In this document: piece by piece, positions 1-11,499 of the stretch
How positions within the stretch are numbered: the stretch's first letter is position 1
Layout of the letters: every line of letters starts with the position of its first letter
NCBI GenBank assembly: GCA_916610825.1
Contig: OU744446.1
Location: forward strand, 8,892,309 to 8,956,308
Reading direction: 5' to 3'
DNA length: 64,000 nucleotides
From: Haliclystus octoradiatus
Lineage: Eukaryota > Cnidaria > Staurozoa > Stauromedusae > Haliclystidae
Program-made: the position numbers and the translations under genes
Notes under the pieces: model-generated
Database searches by the model: none
The model's input: only the letters and a program-made list of their open reading frames with translations
Told to the model about the DNA's origin: nothing

Positions 1-54
1 TCATAGATTCAATTATAATAAGGTTTTTTCACTCTATCATAATTTCTCTTCAAG

Positions 55-318
55 ATTTGGGAAATGTTTTGTTTACCATTCCAAACCCAAGAACAGCTGG
101 TACTGCATTGGTATTGGGATGTACTGCACCAGACAGTAATCCTGAAGCAACGATTTCTTACACTATTTCTCGTCTGGATGGTATAGGATCAATAGCAATT
201 TCAGATCCTTACATACCAGCATATTCAGACACTGGCGCAACAGTGACATGCAAGGTGAAGCATAATGGCGTTGGAGGGTTTGGACCGAACACCAAGAACA
301 CGACTTTAATTGTCCAGA
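55..318 (+). CDS. Gene 0 Ig-like exon A (partial gene, upstream exons outside window)
   Basis: This is an Ig-like domain exon bounded by an AG acceptor (53-54) and a GTAAGT donor (319), phase 1 at both ends, 264 nt. It encodes an I/C2-type Ig fold with the two core cysteines (in LGCTAP and TCKVKH), a DTGAT-TC motif corresponding to the usual D-x-G-x-x-x-C before the second cysteine, and a C-terminal LIVQS strand; the core Trp is replaced by Tyr (ISYTISR). It is closely similar to gene 2 exon A. Its PAN, microexon and Ig-B exons would lie left of the window. Domain assignment is from motif; the role is unknown. Confidence 0.82.
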
Positions 319-540
319 GTAAGTATACAGTGCATTTCAATTTTTTTTTATGCCACAATATGTGGATGATTTAATGAATCCAGCAGTACACAAATGTTAA
401 TATACCCGAGCAATTTCCATGCATAGAATAGTGTCTTGGAATATTCAGACTGTACTTCCTATCTACCGAGAGTTACAAATTGAAATTATGCTGCAAGGTG
501 AGGCTAATGGATAGTAAGATGCTTAATAAATATGGCTACA
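319..540 (+). repeat. Intronic segment duplicated downstream of gene 2 exon A
   Basis: From about 350 to 540 the sequence matches 25370-25562 almost base for base, including a stretch of about 75 identical bases (about 394-466). The right copy has a ~10-base insertion. The duplication includes the preceding exon and the pyrimidine tract upstream of it (from about 30). Confidence 0.88.
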
Positions 541-984
541 TTGCAGAAAGTACAGGAAGTAATAATATCTCAAACAATGGTCAATAACGTCATTAAACAT
601 TTCATTTGAATTGTAAACAGAACATCCAATAATTTCTTGAAAGGCCAAACAATGGGACGACGTTGTTTGGATCCTGAATCTGACCATTACGAATGTGATA
701 TCCGCTATTGCACAACTATCCACAATCCACTGACAACAAAAATGCTGAGAACAAGATTGGAATGAGCATGCAATAACATGGTTTAGATAGCTGCACCCGC
801 AGGGCTTGCAGCCATAAAAACTTCTCGGTGAATCAACATCCTGAGATAGCCACGAATACTTAGGATAAGAGTTTTAGGATGGAGTAACTTTTCAAGACAA
901 GACTAAAATGGAGATCCATGATTTGAGGGTACAGGAGCCCGAAACTAGTCATTATCTGACCAGTGGGCTAACTTGTGACTAATC

Positions 985-1150
985 TGACTCGTGTGACTCT
1001 GCTATGAAACTTGTTGAAATTGATCTGCAATGTCGCGGTTGATATCAATGAAGATCGTTTAAAACCAATGCTTTCAGCGAAAGAGCCACTCATCTAGAAA
1101 TAGAGGAGTGGTACGGGTGCCTTTGGTAGGATGATACCGTCTCAATTACT
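985..1150 (+). repeat. 3' part of a tRNA-derived SINE (diverged copy)
   Basis: Matches the body and tail of the SINE at 53548-54521: a CTGC-ATGAAA-TGTTGAAATT block, then a short hairpin around TCTAGAAATAGAGGAG and the tail ending in GATACCGTCTCAATTACT. This copy has no hAT insertion at the site occupied in the right copy. I see no clear tRNA head, so it is 5'-truncated or too diverged. Confidence 0.7.
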
Positions 1151-3067
1151 ATATAATCGCGTATTGCGATTTATACTTTTATCATCGTGTAGCCTTAATA
1201 TGGATGCTAGAGAATCTGAGATCGGATCTGATATATTTTTCAAGAAGCCTACCTCAAGATTCAATTGTCTTATTTATACACGATTGTCTTATTTATTACA
1301 CTGATTGGTTAAGAAGTGTTATTTTCAATGTAGCAATAAAATATTTTGTGGTTTACTGGTGAAGTAGCAACTTTACGACATTTTACGGTGAATAAAAATC
1401 CTGTACATCAATCATAATTAATTAATAAATCAATTTATGCACCTTGCTCCGCTCTCTATCTGATTTTTACTTTGATGTGGTGATATTCATCAAAACCTTG
1501 GGCTGCAAAATTAAGTTAAATTATAAGCTAGAATGGTAACATCATATAAAGGGAAAACCAAAAAACTGGTCCACATGAACAACAAACTGAAAACAGACAT
1601 CGTTGCTTTATGTAAAACGAAACAATATAATAAACAATCATCAATTATAAATGAATGGTTTCTCAGCCTTTATAGAAAAAGTCTCACTTATATTACAGGA
1701 TGGGGGATGATTTATTATGTATATTAATTAAAGTGTCGTATTTAGACGACTGAAAACATAAGTAATCGACGAGATCTGAAATTTTGTATTAAGAAACAGA
1801 CCATTATACTGACGAACAAACCATGAACTAAAGCATTGAACGACCACCTAAATTCCCTGAGCAGAGTAGTTGAAATTATGTTGAAATCTAGATCTGAAAT
1901 AGTTTTATTTTTTAATCGCAATTGTGGCCTCACGAAGAACCCTAGATAGGCCTGCATCAGTTGTTCTAATTCATGAACACATTTGCATTCACAAATCTTA
2001 TCAATGAACAAACAAGACTATCCATAGTGAGATTGATTGATGTAATGCTTGTAACCTAGGGGAAAGAAATTTAACATCGAATAACATCGCTGCTACAGGT
2101 GCATCAGACCATATAGTATATGTTGCGTAAATTACACAACCGAACTACGAAGGACACAACCTAAGCTGATAAAGTACAGAAAACAAATAATACTAACTTA
2201 CTACGGGAGATAGATTGGAAACTAGTCTAAATAAGTCACAGAGAAGAATTAGTAGCAGCACTACGACAAGCAGTTGTATTCTGGTACAAATGGTTTACTG
2301 CGGAGTTTAGTGCAGTAATAAAAAAGTAATCGCCAAAATAATAACAAAATTTATAAAGGTGAAAATAAACCGTGAATCAGTGCAGAGATCAATGAGGTCA
2401 TATAAATGCAGGACAAAATTTCACAATTACAAAAAACGATGAAAATGTCTCTCAATTTAGAATTGAAAGATACCTATTACCAACATTTATACGGAAACGA
2501 TTAAAAGAATATGTGGAAAAAGAAGCCTTCAAGATTTCATCGCAATTTCTGTAGATTACCAGAATTGGAATAGCAAAAGTGCTACAATTTTCAAATTTGA
2601 TAAATTACACGAGTTGTCTGATTACACACTCAAACCCAACAGAAACAATTCTTAGTAATAACTTTACCACGTATTGCACAATCCTTTGAATTGGACTGTA
2701 CCCGTTTCTTCTATTATTTTAGGTCAATTGATTCAAAAATTATAGACTGTTTCGTGTTAAAAAGGAATCACATTTCTAACAAGCAAAGCGTATCTATGAC
2801 ATATCAATAAAACAAGAGGTAAGAGCAAATGAAATTGTTAGATAATGCTTGTTTGTAGAGTGACTCTCATTGTAGGATCATATTGCATGGTATGGTATCT
2901 GATATTATACGTGCAATACAAATTAATATCGAGACCTATATCTATATATAGTATAGAATTGCGTATTACATATTTAGCTAAAAAATGGATAGCATCGTGA
3001 CTACTTCCTATATTTAACGGTGGCTGTTTTTAATAATTCCCCACATAAAATAAGTTATAATGGGTAG

Positions 3068-3378
3068 AGATATTTGAAGGAGTAAATTGCTACCACAAGA
3101 TACAGCTTTACTACACTTCTGCATATATTAGGTGCAATATTATCTACCCAGCAATTCCATTTGGTTGTTTATTTATCGAATATGTGAAAATGACAGTGGA
3201 GATAATTAATAATGGAAATGGAATGCTTTCCACATCTTATGCTGCTGACAGATTAGGTGTTTATTCTTCAAGAGTAATCTCAATCAATATAATCTTCTTC
3301 ACAAAGGCTTCCCAGTACCGCATCTGGCATATGGATATATGGATATATGGATATATCGAAACTGGCAGAATTGAATGA
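3068..3378 (+). pseudogene. Gene 0 CTD exon, decayed
   Basis: This stretch is clearly related to the CTD exon of gene 2: it encodes YKIQL-type, PFGCLF, NGNGML, AADRLG and SQYRIWH segments in one open frame. A TAG at 3065-3067 could act as acceptor with the right phase (two bases then codons). The first conserved cysteine (CYAP start) is gone. After RIWH the conserved EEDRTG...DNSGRSCAS ending is replaced by a short GGATATAT tandem repeat and a stop at 3376-3378. I read it as a pseudogenised terminal exon, though a truncated secreted product cannot be excluded. Confidence 0.72.
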
Positions 3379-4976
3379 AATTGAATATCAAATTAATGAA
3401 AATATAGTAAATTAAATCAAATGAAAATTGAAGTCGTAAAAAATATAAGGGAAAATATTCGAATACTTGCAAAAAAATACAGAGAGGCAAAGCCAGAAAA
3501 ACAAATGCATTTTATGCATCGAATAAAGATGAAATTAATCCAGATAAGTCAATGTTCTCTCTACCTAGTCCAACAATTATTAATAAACAATCAAAAGAAG
3601 AAAAGAAAATATTTTGTACATTTGAAAAAGTCAGACCATATGAAAAAAATGTACACTCATATTCTGCAAATGTCAGGCAAACGAAATAGACCATATGGAT
3701 CATGTAATAATGTCGCTCCTCACTAAGAGACTGTTGTTGCGGTGCTAGGGGTGAGTGTTTCGTACGTCATAATCCATAATTAGAATTCTATTGTTTAGTT
3801 AATTAAGTTTCATATTTAAGACGCATCATACTTTATTTCCCAAAACAGAATATTACAAAGCTACTTTGCACTGGATATATTTTCAACTTTGGAAAACAGT
3901 AACACACTTTACGAGTCATTTCACATTTCCTTTTAGCCTAATTCATATCTTCTTTTATTTGGAAGGTTGTCACTTAACGTTCAAAACGATTGTTAGGGTC
4001 CACTGAAGGTGAGAAAGTCTCGAATGTATGAAAGATTATTTTTACGTGGTGACTATATGGTGAGAATGATACTATATTGATATTACTATCAAACTCGGAA
4101 ACAGTAAGAACTTACCAATTAAAAAAATGTTCAAAATTTTCATTCCTATGAGCATCTCATCTGCTGTGGGAGTTTGTTTTGTTGACCTTCAGAACTTTCG
4201 AATTCAAAAGGAGCAATTTTCTATTGTACGTCTCCTCTAGTTGCAAAAGTGCCGCAAAATAAAGGTTGTGTTTCCTTTATATAGAGAAAATAATACCAAT
4301 TAAGCAAATCCCTAGGGATGATACAGAAATGGATTATCGTTCCGATAAGCTATACATTTGGTGTTGAATTTGCACCGTTTTTATGAACACTTCGAAATTA
4401 TTTTTACTTTGCGAAACTAGACTCAACAGCAAAATGAATAGCACATAGTATTTATATTGTTATTACCTGTTCAATTTTATCTGTAAATAGAAAATTTTCT
4501 ACAATTCTTCGTCTAACATGAACTACTGGTTGAAATTTAGCAACCAACGAGTATTATTCTCGTTCGAAGATGTTCCAATTCAATCATAACAATTCACATG
4601 TACACTATTCCTATCATAACGGTTTGCAAAGCTAAATCATACGTTGTGTTGTGAATGGGGTTGTGAAAGGAAGGAACGTTAGAGTGATTGAATAAAAAAT
4701 GAACAGACAAACAACCAAAAACCATACGTTTAACGTTTTCAAATTAGATCGTTGTGATATTTGTATTCGGCAAGAATAAATCGCACGGTCACTGTATGAT
4801 TGGTTGATATAAAATATCAAATTGTAAAACCTAACTTTCAAATTAAATATAAACAGTTCATACGAACGCTTGTTATATCCTAATATCTCACGACAAAAGG
4901 GAATCAAATATCGTTTACTTCATTATTCTACATTATATTAACATATTTACTACAATAATGCTACAAAGTATCTCTA

Positions 4977-5362
4977 TTATTGTAGTGAAATGACGACAAA
5001 TGAGAGCGAGGCACACGAGCGTCCACTGTTGTCGCTTTCCACACTTCCAGTTCGATCTTCTTCGTGCCAGATACGATATTGTTTTCCATTTTCAAGATAA
5101 ATGACATCTTTAGAAATCACAATATTGGCTGAAGGTCCTAATCCATCAGCAGCTTCAAATGTTGACAGCAGCCCATCTACATTGTCAGTAATCTCTACCA
5201 TAAGCCTTACCCAACCAGGAAATAAGCAGCCGAATGGAGCCACTGGGTGAGTAAGACTGCATTTTATAGCACCTGATGTATGAGTAAGTATTATCTTGTA
5301 GTAATCAGTAGCACCAGCAAATATAAAGGGGCCAAACCGACTGAGTGTTGGAGCATAGCATA
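4977..5362 (-). CDS. Gene 1 exon 5: C-terminal four-Cys domain
   Basis: The acceptor is at 5363-5364 and the stop at 4977-4979. It encodes a domain beginning CYAPTLSRFGPF, with conserved PFGCLFPGWVRLMVEI, AADGLG and QYRIWHEEDRTGS blocks and a DNSGRSCAS ending. Four cysteines are conserved with genes 2 and 3. I cannot assign it to a named family with confidence. Confidence 0.85.
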
Positions 5363-8300
5363 CTATAATCAAAACAACAAAATGTCATAAATACAACAAG
5401 ATTTCGCTGATCTATTTATAGATGAAACAACAAACTGATGATAATGATTTGGACATTCTGAACAAAATTGGATGTCAATCTCACTCAAAAGTGTCCCTTC
5501 ACATTTGTCCCCTAATATGGCCGCTTTTGGCTCTGTTGTGTAATGTAATTTGTAATCGTCAAGCTATTATCTCTTGTACATGTGAACTTGTATTATATGT
5601 GTAACGTCATCACCCTACGTGAATCCTGTAATATCCATGTATAATGTTGAATAATAAATCAGTTCCAGTTTGACTGTCGTTGTGTTCGCTGGGACTCAGA
5701 GTCGTTTATAGCAGATCCTGCTATACGAAAATTTGGCGTCCCTTATTGGGCATCAACTCCAATCAATTCGAAGTATAAGCAATTTATCAAGTTGAATAAC
5801 CTCTGTTTATGGTTTAATTAAAAGAAACACAAGGGGATATCAAGGGAAGAGCACGTTAAAATCACCTCTGCTAAGACACCGGCCAACAAGAACACAACGA
5901 GATGAAGTGAAATAATAAAACTATATAAAAGACACAATGACACTATTGAAAATGCTTAAACAAGCAAGCAAATTGCTGAAACATGCAATGGACTATTAAA
6001 CTGCTGAAACACGCAGGGAATTGTGTAGAAAATGAAAGGTTGTGTTTGATGATGTTTATGTTTTAAATTTTAGACTAATTTTAGGTAATCTTATTTGAAT
6101 AATTTGTTTGAAGTAGTTGTTTGTTGAGGTTTGAAAATTATTGCCGCTCCTTAAAGTCGGAAGGGGGATGTTTTGTAATTTAATTTGTAATCGCCAAGCT
6201 GTTATCTCTTGTATATGTGAACTTGTATTATATGTGTAACGTCGTCACCCTATGTGAATCCTGTAATATCTATGTATAATGTTGAATAATAAATCAGTTC
6301 CAGTTTGATCGTCGTTGTGTTCACTGGGACTCAGAGTCGTTTATAGCCGATCCTGCTATACGACAGGCTCCTCATATGCAAGCAGCCCATAGATGTTAGA
6401 ACAATGAACCTGAGAAACTGCATCAGATAAATAGAACGATCAATCTTAATGCAGTTTATATGTTTGTTTGTGTATAGCTATAAGCTAAACAAAATCTCAA
6501 ATAAGCCACGATATGAAGCTCTTCAAACCAACATAGATTAGCATGAATTATTCTTCATGAAAGCGAGCGATAGCTACATTAAGTAAGCATTGTTCACAAG
6601 GATTGAGTTTTTCCAGATAATGAGAGGAAATTTAAATATCATATTTACCTTGAACGACTATAGTGATACTTTTATTATAAGGTCCATAGTCACCAACTCC
6701 ATTATGCACTACTTGACATGTGATAGTTGCACCATTGTCCATATATGTTGGTAAATAAGGATCCGAGATATTGGTTGGGCCCGTACCATTGACTCGAGTT
6801 ATTGTGTAGGAAACTGTCTCCTGTGGATTACTATTAGGTGCTATACAACCTAATGTAAGCCACTCACCAGCAGTGACTAGGTTGCTGATGTTGAATTGTA
6901 TATCTCCAAAATCTATAACAATGATTCAATATATATCATGTTATCGAACATACTATTATTATTCAGAATTGGAGCTGAAATTCTCATTTTGAGCAACAAT
7001 GGTATAATATTGCAAATACCAATTTGCTCGACACATGAAATATAATTTTGAACAGCTAATGGTTTTGATAAGCACATATTTGTACGCACATTTCTGCTTA
7101 CCATGCATCAATCTGAATTACTGTGTTCATCCTGCCTTGCATTATACCATGCCGTAGCACAATCTACTGAAGTTTAGGATGAAAGCAATACCAGCAATCA
7201 ACTGATGAAGCCTCGTAACAAAGCTTTACGATTACAAGTTAATGATGACTGTTCAATTTTATGGAGATATTTAGAAAACAGTGATGGATGGTCCATGTCA
7301 GAAAGCTAATATCAAGACTACTCTATATTCAAAAGGAGTAAATCAAATGTTTTACTTTTGGAATGCTTCGTACTATATAGGTATATTAAATGTTACTTGT
7401 GTCTTGGCAAATTTAAGAACAGGGTTAAACAAATGTTCCAGTGATGTTTATATGCTCTTGAAATTCGACACAATACTTATTCGGTATTGCTAAATAGAGA
7501 GCGAAATAAACATCGAAGCATGTCTGAATCACGACTGGAAAGCAACTATTCTATATATGATATACTAAAATATCTTGCCTGTAAAGTGAATCAGCACACA
7601 GCGGAAAACTGGACAGACAAACACCACATACACAGACTGTCGCATATTTTTTCTGCATTCTCAAGCGCTTTCACGTTTTCTTCGTGAAATTTTAACACAA
7701 TTACAATGCTTTTCCATATAATTTAATTGTAGGAGGAAAAGGATGATCGCAAGCTACCACATTCAAAATTATAATCTTGCAGTAAAACGTTTCGAATATT
7801 GCCTTATAGTTAAAAAGTGGACCTATCACGACCCCGGAAATATTATGGATTCTGTAGGCGAGCTTTACAACAGAAATCGGTCCAAATTACTAATCGAGAA
7901 GCAAGGAAACAGTCGTGGTAGAATCTTTCAAAAACAATATCTTTTTTATTCAACTGACTATATATATATTTTTTCAATGCCAAAATTTTGATTGACTTAC
8001 AACAGACTCTGTTTTTGAATCGTCGATTTGATAGCACAACATGTGTGATAATATTAACAAGCTACGTACAACCCTCAAATGTTTGGCACTTTTTTTCGTT
8101 TGGTAACATGAAAGTCCCCAAGCAAGAGAAAAGGAAAAACCATTACAACCATAATTTAGGTTACATATACTTACTATGAACAGTCAAATTCACACTTATA
8201 TTCTTTCTTCCAAACTCATTTCCGCATTCATACTCTCCTTTACAGGTGATGATTGCATTGTTATCTGCTATTGTTGGGGTGTATGGGCTGGATACAGAAG

Positions 8301-9777
8301 TAGCATTTATATCACCAGGACGAAAAATTGTGTAAGAAATAATGTTCTGTGGATGAACACCGTGTCCAATGCAACCCAACTCTAATGCGACATTAGCTAT
8401 AACAGGATTGGCAATTTTGAAAGTAATTCCACCCATTTCTAGAGATTGAAGCATATCAATAGAATATTATTCATAGATTTTGATTCAATAATGAACATAT
8501 ATATGTTTTAATCTAACCTTACACGAAAAAGATTAAAACACCTCACAAGATGTCTAATTCTTATATAAGATTCCTACTTTACGATAGAAATAGGGTATGT
8601 ATATTGAATATCAGAAGAACTTGGACATTATAACTGGATTCCGCAAAGTATTTACGAAAAGACATGGGATGGGACAGAACAAAGGAGCAAGCTACCAGGC
8701 TCCATTCTGTGATGAATAGATCGGTTCTGTGCTGCAAGCTTCCAAAAATAGTCATTTTCACAAATTCATGCAGAGGAATCAAAACATAACTACAGCAAAG
8801 AGACAGGTTATCTAAGAATGTACAAAATAGTTGACATGAAATGTTCACGTACCTTTTTCTGGAAGTTTCTAGAAAATAGAAAGACAAAAAGGTTAGTTAA
8901 TATCCAAATAGCATTTGAGGATGAAATAAAGGTTTCATGAATGTCTAATGATATTTTCTAATAATAGTAACAGAAATCATAGAATATATCCAGCATTTGT
9001 ACCCTATCGTTGGCACCTATCAGTTGAACTGGTATTTCTATCTGATACATAGAATGTCTGTATAGTTCGACGTATTTCTTTCATTGTCAATACAACTGAT
9101 TCAACTTGCTACATAGTTCACTCCTACCATCAATATTCTGGCATTGAGAAATTCTCTTGTCAATCTAATTTGAATCGTCAATTGAAATGGAAGTCTCATA
9201 AGTAGATTAATAATAGAACGTGGAATTACTTTCCACTAAGTATTATATGAAGTTTATTCCATCACACATTTCAGAGTGAGTCATGGTGGTAGCTCTTCGT
9301 TCCTCTTTCCATAAATATACCCGCTACCAACGATGACTTAACTCCGTTAATTGTTAACTAAATATCTAAGGAATAAACGGGTAATGAGACTTTCAGCAGC
9401 TATATTGGACAAGTATACTATTTATCGAGTATATCATCACATAGCTCCTATCTTCAAATATTCATTTATAAATTATAGTAAATGCTGATTGAGCTCACCT
9501 TCAGATTTGCTCCATTCATAGAGAGAACTTCTCTTCTGTCTGCTGATGATAGTAGAATACAATGGTTTTTCCTCTCGAATCTTAGAAAGTTAATTGCTTG
9601 GCAACAGGGATTAGCAGAACATGAACTGACACAACCTTGTAATATTGAAGAGGTATTCTTCTCAATGACATTTCCCATTTCTTCTAAAATAAATCCAATG
9701 GTGTTTACATAATGTATGCTGATTGAGTATATACCTCCCATATGAAATAGATATATCAATACCATAGACATATTCAT
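4977..9777 (-). CDS. Gene 1: secreted PAN-Ig-Ig-CTD protein (402 aa, five exons)
   Basis: Multi-exon gene read on the minus strand: exon 1 9499-9777, microexon 8853-8868, Ig-B 8175-8438, Ig-A 6649-6912, CTD 4977-5362. All boundaries are AG/GT, phases are 0,1,1,1, and the 1209-nt product joins without stop. The start was chosen at 9777 because it aligns with the signal peptides of genes 2 and 3; an in-frame ATG exists at 9843. The protein has a hydrophobic leader, a PAN/apple-like module with C-x3-C-x5-C-x13-C, two Ig-like domains and a four-Cys CTD, with no transmembrane segment, so it is probably extracellular. It lies tail to tail with gene 0 and head to head with gene 2. A TRIM retroelement sits in the last intron. 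Function is not known; recognition, adhesion or matrix roles are inference. Confidence 0.82.
5534..5730. repeat. TRIM 5' LTR
   Basis: Left 197-bp LTR. It begins TGTTGTGTAATG and ends CTATACGAAA immediately before the primer-binding-like site. Confidence 0.9.
6169..6365. repeat. TRIM 3' LTR
   Basis: Right 197-bp LTR, preceded by a purine tract and followed directly by the GGCTC target duplication. Confidence 0.9.
6649..6912 (-). CDS. Gene 1 exon 4: Ig-like domain A
   Basis: The acceptor is at 6913-6914 and a GTAAAT donor begins at 6648. The exon is 264 nt, phase 1-1, fully open, but it has no ATG of its own. It encodes FGDIQF..LGCIAPNSNPQ..SYTITR..ISDPYLPTY..DNGATITCQ, matching the A exons of the other copies. 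An NGTG/NISD region offers possible N-glycosylation. Confidence 0.85.
8175..8438 (-). CDS. Gene 1 exon 3: Ig-like domain B
   Basis: The acceptor is at 8439-8440 and the GTAAGT donor begins at 8174. The exon is 264 nt, phase 1-1. Ig-like, with LGCIGHGVHPQ and IITCKGEYECG; the CKGEY signature after the second core cysteine distinguishes B from A exons. Confidence 0.86.
8853..8868 (-). CDS. Gene 1 exon 2: 16-nt microexon
   Basis: A sequence of 16 nt encoding KLPEK plus one base, flanked by TAG acceptor and GTACGT donor. It is required to convert the phase-0 end of exon 1 to the phase-1 start of Ig-B. The same 16-nt unit occurs at the equivalent place in genes 2 and 3. Confidence 0.83.
9499..9777 (-). 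CDS. Gene 1 exon 1: signal peptide and PAN/apple-like module
   Basis: It encodes a hydrophobic leader (MNMSMVLIYLFHMGG then IYSIS) and a small module with C-x3-C-x5-C-x13-C ending HCILLSS, like the core of PAN/apple domains. The donor AAG|GTGAGC ends it in phase 0. An upstream in-frame ATG (9843) would add 22 polar residues ahead of the leader and is less likely. Confidence 0.8.
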
Positions 9778-9843
9778 AGTAAAATCTGTTTGGTCTAGAA
9801 TAGATTGCCCCACTATGTAAGTTAAATAATCGTTCCTTCTCAA

Positions 9844-11337
9844 TTTAACTGATCAAATAGTTTTATCAATACATTTTTCTTCGTGTTTATTTTGCGGTAT
9901 AGACTTGCTATATTTGATGATCTACTTTTGATCGAAAGCTTCAACACTGGACTTCAATATACTATTCTCAAATTTCTCAGCTTACATGCGTATAGCATAT
10001 GTATATTAAAAACGATTTAGAGCAATAACAAATAACAATGTATGGTTAAGTCAACATATTTATTAACTGATTCACACGTTATCATTCGAATAACGTATTA
10101 AACATATGCCGCGGTTGCCATTTACGTCATTGAAACGGATAAACGTGTGATCATCGCTTTTTATCTGCAATGCATAATATTCAGTCAATGTTGAAATTAT
10201 ATTCATGTATATTCCATTTACGAAAAATATGAACTCATTATTTTTTTCTTTTTTGAATAAATATTATATTATTTTATGTAGTTGCGTATATTATACCAAG
10301 GTATGAATGTTAAATTCACAAAAAACTTTTTGAGATAGCAAAAAATGTACTACCTGTTAATTGAATCGTTTGAGACACAAACAAGTTTACTCCAGTGAAA
10401 AAGAGAATTATACCAAACAAATTGTTAGTGCTTCGCAAGTTGTATTGAAACATGGTAGTTAAACAAACAATATCATTCGGTTTAATTCTAAATTGATTGT
10501 GCTGTCTTGGACTGATTGCATTGCCTATACAGACAAAGACATATTCAGCGTTAATAAACATGATTGGCATCAGATTGCGATCAAGGCTTGCTCAGCAGAA
10601 TTCCAAACGTGGATAATTGATTGTGTTTGAAAAAGACAGTTTCAAAACTAGATCGCTCATCTTGACATCAAATCATTAAAAAGTATACTGTATCAATTAA
10701 ACATCTTTCAAGTAGATAGATAACGCCTAATTATGGTGGGATGGGGAACTGAATATGGGATTGTGAATCAAAAGAAACCTGTATATCAAATATTTCTGAT
10801 TAAAAACTATCATAAGTACTATATATTCACTTAACAACGCTGTTTTCTCTTAGAGTCTCAATTCCAAACAGTAATTGACAGGAAATTAAATTTCGTTATT
10901 ATCGGAATGACGTAAATCTCTCTGCTCTTCTTTTCCTGATGAATTTAAAAAATTTACATTATTGCTGATTTTGAATTTTGTGTTTTACCTTCCAACTTAG
11001 AAGGAAAATCTTTGCAATAGCTTCAAAAGGCAAAACCAGTTGTGGTGATTACGCCTGATATTTATAAGGCGACCTTTATTATTTTTTGTAGACAAAGGCC
11101 TGGCACTAGTTGAAGTGTACAGTTTTTATAGTTTTTCTCTCCTGATTGACTTATATTAGTCTAGTGAACCATTCTGAATCGTTCAAAATTCTTCTGAAAT
11201 TCAATATTTAGTAGCTGCACGATCAAACCCGTCCACATTCATAACTTCATTATAATAGTTAGAACCCTTTAAAATTATGAAACTGTTAGACTGTTAACTG
11301 AGCCAATATGACTGGCTTAGAATCACGTACGTGCGTG
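9844..11337. other. Head-to-head spacer between genes 1 and 2, left part
   Basis: AT-rich sequence without a supportable gene. It should hold the promoter of gene 1, but no clear TATA or initiator could be chosen. Confidence 0.4.
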
Positions 11338-11485
11338 TGTAGAGTTTTGTATGTGATTATATTTGATAGATGTTGACTCCACAAAGGTTGACATAGAAAG
11401 AGAGAGATTACATATTACAGTGATTATTTACATGTAGAGAAAGATTGATACAAACGGATTGTTACAATATATATAAACCACCACA
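11338..11485 (-). repeat. Copia-like LTR (3' LTR with purine tract)
   Basis: A 148-bp unit that on the minus strand begins TGTGGTGGTTTATAT and ends CTCTACA. On that strand it is directly preceded by a GGGGGGACATC purine tract (11486-11497), as expected for a 3' LTR. A second copy is at 56321-56470. No element interior survives, so the rest has been lost. Confidence 0.65.
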
Positions 11486-11499
11486 GATGTCCCCCCTAC

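Larger units (their letters stand above)
319..3067 (+). other. Gene 0 intron between Ig-A and the CTD remnant
   Basis: Non-coding spacer of AT-rich sequence. Its first ~230 bases are a duplicate of the gene 2 intron and a SINE 3' end lies at about 985-1150. Nothing else recognisable was found; short ORFs here look random. Confidence 0.55.
5534..6365. mobile_element. TRIM: miniature LTR retroelement in gene 1 intron 4
   Basis: Two direct repeats of exactly 197 bp (5534-5730 and 6169-6365), each starting TG, flank a 438-bp non-coding core. The 3' LTR ends CA, and the 5' LTR end has mutated to AA. A primer-binding-like site (ATTTGGCGTCCC) follows the 5' LTR, and a purine tract (GGAAGGGGGA) precedes the 3' LTR. 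The element is flanked by a 5-bp duplication, GGCTC (5529-5533 and 6366-6370). By hand the LTRs differ at about 13 positions. The LTRs contain AATAAA and a GACTCAGAGTC palindrome. No gag or pol is present, so it is non-autonomous. Confidence 0.92.

Noticed and set aside
3421-3726. Lysine-rich ORF (KKYREAKPEK...) on the plus strand
   Set aside because: KYREAKPEK recalls repeats in some transposon ORFs, and a frameshift extends it, but there is no domain, no neighbour support and the region is A-rich. Left as unexplained.
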